Below, piece by piece: positions 58,437 to 64,000 of a DNA stretch of 64,000 nt. Below the pieces are notes generated by a model, which saw only the letters and a program-made list of their open reading frames with translations, was not told where the DNA came from and made no database searches. Origin of the DNA: Symbiodinium kawagutii (taxonomy: Eukaryota > Sar > Dinophyceae > Suessiales > Symbiodiniaceae); NCBI GenBank assembly GCA_009767595.1, contig VSDK01016610.1, positions 48,777 through 112,776 on the forward strand. Reading direction: 5' to 3'. The position numbers and the translations under genes are program-made. Within the stretch, counting starts at the first letter, position 1; every line of letters begins with the position of its first letter.

Positions 58437-58556
58437 ATGGTGGTTTCTTCAAACGGAGGACCCCAAAAATGCTTGGTTTGATGCTTTAATGACTAATAAG
58501 TCGCATCAAATCGGATGATTTGGGCGGTACCCCGATTTCAAGAAACACCCATATGG
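58437..58556 (-). repeat. Inverted-repeat element, family 1
   Basis: From GGTGGTTTCTTCAAACGG to GATTTCAAGAAACACCCATA, 120 bp, with CAAAAATGCTTGGTTTGATG inside. A further copy follows at 58856-58957. Confidence 0.75.
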
Positions 58557-60348
58557 TTGCACGCACCAGCTGGTACAACGCCATAAAAGTTGGGGTCCGA
58601 AGATGACCTGGTGCATACGTTGATGATCAATTGCTATCTATGCAACTGCCAGGGAAGCTGCATATGATGACTGATACCAAACCATCTTCGTGGATCAGTC
58701 CAAGCTACACGATCGTATGTTTTTCATCGACACACCTTGCAATATAACTGATTCCTTTGCGTATCATCTCCAAGTTGCCCTGCTACCTAAGAGACTGAAG
58801 TCCCTGCTGGGGATGTGCTCAGCAAATCTCAGCAATTCTATGCAATTCTGATGTCAAGGTTTCTCAAAATTGGGAACCCCAAAAACGGTTGGTTTATTAC
58901 TATACATGGTAAATAAACTGGATGATTTGGAGGGTCCCCTATGTTGATAAACACCCCGACGCTTCAACTACATGGTTCACAGCCGGTAGGTCCTCCCCAA
59001 CGGCAGAGATCCTCAGGAGCCAGCAGTACATGCATCCGCAAGTTCAGCTGTGGCAGCAGCCCCCGAGTATGGGACACTCGTTCGCAGAAGTTCGCCTCAT
59101 TTTGGGTCATTTTGGTGTGTAATTCGGTCGGAAACCAAGCAAAGCCAAAGCCAACAATACGATCAATCATTAAGAACCTTCCACCAAAAGGGTTTGCAAC
59201 TATGAAAAGCAATCCAATTTTGAGATACTGCTTTGATTGCGATGCCCTTTTCATTGCCTGTTTTTCTGTTGTTTCCAGATGTGGCTGTTACCTGTCACAG
59301 CCGTGGAAGTGTGCATTGCTTTGCCCATTGCACATTAAAGTCCAATCATTGAAAGAAATCAAAACGAAGGAGTTTCTGACTAGAGACATCATTGAAACAA
59401 ATCATAGAAAAAATACCCTGAAAACTATTGGCTTAGGATCTAGAACATGACAAGGTTAGGTCTCTTTGATACATTTTCCGAGACGAGTGCCTGGTCCCGT
59501 TTTACCTGCACCCGAAGCTTGTTGCGTCAAGCTACTGGGCTGTACAAATCATCTCTGCACCGTTTCCATTCCCAATGCCATCCTCAACGTCCCCATCCGC
59601 ACAATATACTTTCCATGTGTTCCAGTCGCTGGATCTTGGTCGCTGGATCTTGCAGGTATGATGCCCCAGCAGCAGATGGGCAGACCGCGTCTTGCCTGGA
59701 AGATGATTGCTTTCGAGTGATGAAATGGTGAGGAAGGTAGTGTAAGTATGTATAAAACGTATGAAGACGGTATCGTACTTTTTGTTTATTATTTCAGATG
59801 GCAATCTTCACCCATTTAGTGCCCTTGCGTTTTTGGGAAAGATTTTCAGACAGGGTTTTGGAAACTATTCTCTGAGCAAACCGACTCACTACCCCAGAAT
59901 CGGACAATTTGGGGATGATCCCAACCTTGGCAGGATCTCAGGACATGGTGCCTTGTAAGCACAGGGTTTAAAGTCAGACTGAAAGACACCACAGGAATGG
60001 CTTGTGATTGCAGAGCCCGAAATCATATATAAAAACTTCTCTGTGAGTCTTGTGGATTCGAAATTATAGCACATAAAACTGACAGATCCATAGAATCATA
60101 TATAATCCCATACATATGTTTGTATAATATATATATATATTTATATTTAAAATCCCATCATATCTCATCATGGATTCGAACCTACAGCACTCCCATGCAC
60201 ACCTTTCCAGTGGGCCACGGACCGTGAGGCCGACGCAGCCCATGCACTTCACTGGACAAGCCCGGGGCTACATGCGGTGAGGTCGCCGCGGGGTGCGCCC
60301 GTCGGAGAATTCCACACGAGGTATACGTCAATCATTTTCAGGTGTCAT

Positions 60349-60471
60349 ACGGCTATGGGTCAAGCAGTTAATCAACCAATTTCATGGGGGATAACGACCA
60401 GTAACAATAGGGAAAACTTGCTGGTTAATGATGGGGAACCAGGGGGACTAAGGGTTTTGACCCACTGCCAT
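60349..60471 (-). repeat. Inverted-repeat element, family 3, reverse orientation
   Basis: Runs from GGCTATGGGTCAAGCAG to GTTTTGACCCACTGCCAT. It carries GGAACCAGGGGGACTAAGGG, the complement of the motif in the 21108-21227 copy. Confidence 0.75.
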
Positions 60472-60784
60472 ACCTCCAAAATTCCCGCTTTCTGAGATAG
60501 TAAATATTTGTATAGTGACACTTTGTGATTGTTCTTTTGAGGTTGCCCGCTATAGTTTGCGGACAGATGGATGTGCAGCCCTCCTGTACTACCATGACAA
60601 CATCCGAGCCATCCAAACAAAAGGATTGTACCTCAATAACGGTACTCTCAAAACAAAAGAATATCCGAACAACTCAAGTTGCATCATCTCAGCAGCTTGC
60701 AGATATCCAATTTGTAGTAGTGGTTTCACTTTTAATCGTGTGTTCACTAGAACGTAGGGTTAGCGGGTGTTACCATGTGCCGTA

Positions 60785-61372
60785 ATGGCTCAAGTTGTTT
60801 CCCCGCTGTTTACAAAAGACCTGAAGTGTCACATGCCATCTTTGCCATGGGTGGTCACAATTACCCTGGCTGTGAGTACTGGTACGGTGAACGTTCTGGA
60901 TTTCTCATGGCTCTGGGTACCAAATTTTGATGAGACAACTTTGGGTGATCCACCCCCACTCTTAAGTGAAGGGAGTGGACCTGACAGCGATGGAGAAGGA
61001 ACTACAAAGCACAGCTGGGCCCATTTCTGGGGATACTCGGTATTTCACTGGGATGTCTATTCATGGATTGGACCAGCATGGTTTAGTACCTCGTCCACAC
61101 CTGGCACTTTGCATTCAACGGGTGGTTGGGGACTCTATTTTCTGGACCAATTGGGCCTCTGGGTGTGCGGAGATTTTTGGCCTTTGATAGCGTGGACGCT
61201 GGTCTTTACATTTCTTTTGGGATTCTCTGCCACAGCATTGTATCTCCTTTGGGTGATGTTTAGGCCATGCTTCGCCTTCTGCCGATGTTGTTGCCGACAG
61301 ACTCGAGCAGCAGCGCGTGAGGTCGGGGAGCTCCTCCCAGAAGTGAACCCATGCAGGCGGTTCATATCGTAG
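60785..61372 (+). CDS. Retroelement N-terminal ORF with membrane segment
   Basis: About 195 residues from ATG at 60785. Trp- and aromatic-rich, with a hydrophobic helix near the end (about 61185-61270, WTLVFTFLLGFSATALYLLW) followed by a Cys/Arg-rich segment (CFAFCRCCCRQTR). It stops at 61370-61372, just after the next long frame opens at 61347 in the +1 frame. My impression is that the two are one retroelement polyprotein split by a shift, since nothing else follows; this is inference. A GTG at 60767 is an alternative start. Confidence 0.5.
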   Translation: MAQVVSPLFTKDLKCHMPSLPWVVTITLAVSTGTVNVLDFSWLWVPNFDETTLGDPPPLLSEGSGPDSDGEGTTKHSWAHFWGYSVFHWDVYSWIGPAWFSTSSTPGTLHSTGGWGLYFLDQLGLWVCGDFWPLIAWTLVFTFLLGFSATALYLLWVMFRPCFAFCRCCCRQTRAAAREVGELLPEVNPCRRFIS

Positions 61373-64000
61373 ATTGAACATTCGTGGACCTGCATCCAGC
61401 GAACACGTGGATTCCGAGTTCTTCCAGAGGCAGATAAAGGGCAGAGGTTCTGAGAGAAAGCCAAACGACGTTGCCGTTCTTTTGGATTCTCATGCCGCTC
61501 GTCTGAAACCGGATGGGGACCATTGGGCCCGTGTGGACAGGTATGGTCTATGGGTGAAAGTGCGTGAGGTCAGAGGAGCTACTTCGAGGCAACTAAGGCA
61601 GAAACTTGAGGTGGAAGGCAAGGTGCATCTTTGTAGGGATCATTCTTGTCCTTTGGAAGCTATGCCTACTCCGGGGATCCATTGCAAAGCATATGCCTCG
61701 GTGGACGCAAATGCGTTAGTTGACTTGGGAGCATATGCAGGGTGGTCCACCCGACGTGCCTTCGTTCTCGTCGCACGAAGCTGCAAGAGGGCAGGGCGTG
61801 GGTTGGGGTTGGCCTTGTACTACCTCTCTGGCTGTTTTCTTATCAGGAAGCTCACCCGGGGAGTTCCTCCCCCACGCACCATCCAGGAAGGGCCCGTCGT
61901 ACGCCCTCTTGATCCTGAATCCGAATCTGAAGCAGAGGTCTTGGATGATCCCTGCGAAGCGGTTCTTGTTGGGCTGGAGCATGGAGGGAAGATTCGTGCT
62001 TTAGCCACCGATCCGTGTTCCGATCAGGCAAGTGGTGCTAGCGTGCGACTCCTTGAAAGTGATCGTGCATTGTCTGACGTTAGGAATCGAGCCACAGTTA
62101 AACTGTGTGATCACCACCGCCAGCTCTACGTCGCTGCCTGCAACGGCCGGAAGTGCAGCGTTCAGACTTGCTATGAGAAAGTGGAAGGTGCAAAACAGGG
62201 AGTTCCTCTCTGCGCCAAGCATCTAACTGACATTGGAGCACATACTCGACAAAGACGAGTCGCCTGGAAAGGTGAGGTTGAATCGGTAGCAGCCACTGAC
62301 CAGTCAGATGCCGAAGGGAATCCTCCAGCTACCCCAAAGTCAAGTGCGCAGGCCCCTAGCACTCCCCGAAGGAGGCGGTCCGCCTCAGCCGAACCTCAGA
62401 GTCAAACTCAGCGGCAGGTAGAAGGTAAACTCCACCAAGGCCCATGCCTTGTCAAGGTGCGACCGCAATGCTTTCAACAACCGGGAGCAACTCCCCGTTG
62501 GCTGGTGTTGTTTGGCACCATTGAGGGAATCGCTGAAGAGAGCCGAGGAGGTGAACTACTCTCTATATCCCTGCCAGGCCTAGGGGCACATGTGTGCGTG
62601 CGAACCGATGCAGTGCTGGAGGCTCCCTCCGACAACGGATCCGGTCGAGTCCAGAAGGGCTGGGTCCAAGGTTTTCTTCAGAATGCTCATGAGGACGAGG
62701 TTGGTCGAGGGATCTCAATCCTGGTCAGTCGTGTGACCGAAGGACAAGCCTCATGGCTCAGCAGCTGGGAAGGAGAGATAGTTAGTGGAAATCCCGTGTG
62801 GACAGCACAGGAACGCAAAGTCTGGGGCTCCCATCCGGTCAGGGAGATCCTCCCTCATGCGGAAGCTTACGTTCTCAGAGAGTCCAGTTGTACCGTCGAA
62901 TCTGATTTCATGACCCCTCCAAGGCCAAGTGATGCAAAGGATGTGGATGAGGCGCCAGTCGAGCTGCCCCAGTTTCCTGATCTCTCAGAGGGTCAAACTG
63001 AGAACCTCGAGGAGGCATTGAGGGCTCTTGAGCAACATGACGGGGAGACTCAAACTGATGAGTTGATCCAAATGATAGCATCCGCATTTGATGTTGATCC
63101 AGAGAAGCTCTCTGCCAGAAGGGAAAAGGAGTCTCGTCCACCGCCCCCAGGGCTGACCCCTATCCCTCAAGCGTTCGATACGACAAGGAGGGAGCTCAGC
63201 AAGGTACCAGCGTTGAGTGGGGATGGTCCGACCACCACTCATAGCCCTGCGCTTACCCCAGGGTTGATCCAACCAGCTCAACCAAGAACAGCGAACCCCT
63301 TCCGGGGTAAGTCGAGTGCCACACCCCAGCTCTTCCCATCAAAAAGAGAAGCCGGCAGCGGCCTGGTCAGGCCGGCCTCCACTCACAACCCGTTCTTAGC
63401 CAACCGAGTAGGAGCTACTTACGGGGAGGTCCTCCCAGATAGCAGTCTGACACATACCAAAGCAACTGATCGAATCATCCATGCTATCGATGGGCTAAGG
63501 AAAGCTCAAGATGATGACAAGAACCTCACCAAGGGAAGCTTATCCTCGATCCGGGAAGCGGAAAAAATGGATGTCTTCTTGGCAAGAGGTTGTGGCACCC
63601 TAACCATTGAGGTTGCCCCAGGAGTATACGGGAAAGAACTCTTTCATGCTGGGAAACGCGTAGCTCAACATGCCAGGCACATGCTGCACCTGATCAAGTG
63701 GCCAGTGCTCATGACAAATCGGGTTCTTCTGGGGATAGCCGGGCTATGGTGGGGGGGCAAAGAAGGGTACACTCTGCATGCATCAGATTGTGTTACCGCT
63801 CGGTCCGAGCAACTTGACAGCTGGACCCCTCCCACCGATTCGAAGGTCGAGAACAGACAAAAACCACCGAATGTGTTCAACACTTGGCTGCGCTATGCCG
63901 AAAACTCGATCAAAGTGTTTGGAGCTTGCTACGGTTCTGAGCACATCCAAGAGCGCATGGATTGCCTGACGGCTCTCAAGGAAGCACACGAAGAAGATGA
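61347..64000 (+). CDS. Gag-like polyprotein of a second retroelement, truncated by window end
   Basis: Open without a stop for 884 codons to the end of the window and lacking introns. An early folded region contains LKPDGDHWARVDRYGLWVKV, then two Cys-rich motifs: CRDHSC...C near 61635, and C-x4-C-x4-C-x13-C-x2-H near 62140-62225 (CNGRKCSVQTC...LCAKH), a likely zinc-binding unit. A Pro/Ser-rich linker, a middle domain (LVLFGTIEGIAEESRGGELL), a long low-complexity stretch and a second folded region near 63440-63720 follow. Protease, integrase and reverse transcriptase would lie beyond 64000, so the class (copia-like suspected) cannot be confirmed. No LTR was recognised upstream. Confidence 0.6.

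Larger units (their letters stand above)
54512..60784. other. Repeat-rich spacer with weak exon candidates
   Basis: Holds an AT microsatellite (54512-54595), family 1 copies (55987-56093, about 57638-57750, 58437-58556, 58856-58957, fragment near 55800-55885), family 2 (55318-55418), family 3 (60349-60471), CCCTATAAT repeats (57890-57925) and a palindromic ATTGG/TGATCAAT cluster (58150-58340). Exon-like + strand segments: 54673-about 54860 (hydrophobic stretch ALLAAAGLMALLCLLC, possibly a targeting peptide) and about 59488-59655 (including CVKLLGCTNHLCTVSIPNA, ending AG|GTATG). None could be assembled into a full gene. Confidence 0.4.

Noticed and set aside
60168..60250. Minus-strand tRNA suggested by GGTTCGAATCC (complement of 60170-60180) and an A-box-like TGGCCCACTGGA
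   Set aside because: The T stem does not pair and the A-to-B box distance is about ten bases too short; at most a tRNA-derived SINE relic. A similar B-box at 29132-29143 fails for the same reason.
60778..60797. Spliced-leader relic (CCGTAATGGCTCAAG) at the start of the second retroelement ORF
   Set aside because: It matches the leader only if seven central bases are deleted, and the ATGG overlaps the start codon; chance is more likely.

Overview
The window looks like nuclear DNA of a dinoflagellate, probably a suessialean (Symbiodiniaceae or Polarella-like). The evidence is: intron-rich genes whose inferred introns begin GT, GC or GA and end AG (usually AG|G at both edges); long repeat-filled spacers with many short inverted-repeat elements, several inside introns; a pentatricopeptide-repeat (PPR) gene of the dinoflagellate style; and a tyrosine-recombinase retroelement carrying a cytosine-5 DNA methyltransferase, a combination reported before in dinoflagellates. 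All gene models are inferred by eye from reading frame, splice signals and phase, not from transcripts. Every well-supported gene is on the + strand.

Layout. 1-11.96 kb: no confident gene; AT microsatellites, a 32-bp tandem repeat and two copies of inverted-repeat family 1. 11.96-13.38 kb: three-exon gene with a PARP-finger-like C2HC motif and an RBX1-like RING-H2. 13.4-22.4 kb: scattered exon-like fragments, a 200-bp TTG/CTT microsatellite and repeats. 22.44-24.45 kb: three-exon gene for an unknown protein with a signal peptide and a paired membrane segment. 27.9-35.26 kb: one long multi-exon gene whose 5' exons encode about ten PPR repeats and whose 3' exons encode an RlmJ-type (23S rRNA adenine-N6) methyltransferase; splice phases join the two parts in frame. 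36.6-40.25 kb: unknown multi-exon gene. 40.38-41.05 and 42.2-42.85 kb: two composite inverted-repeat elements with internal tandem repeats. 43.18-44.71 kb: three-exon gene for an unknown 158-residue protein.

46,643-54,511 is a complete retroelement of the DIRS/PAT/Ngaro class. Its split direct repeats (A1...B1-A2-B2) look identical by eye. It has two gag-like ORFs, a pol ORF (reverse transcriptase, RNase H) and a tyrosine recombinase. An apparently intact DNMT domain sits inside RNase H, between the first and second catalytic acidic residues. Pol has one -1 frame break inside the reverse transcriptase. This element is the most striking thing in the window.

54.5-60.8 kb: repeats and weak exon candidates. 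60.8 kb to the end: a second retroelement, of which only a membrane-segment ORF and an 884-codon gag-like ORF running off the window are visible. No rRNA, functional tRNA or CRISPR array was seen.
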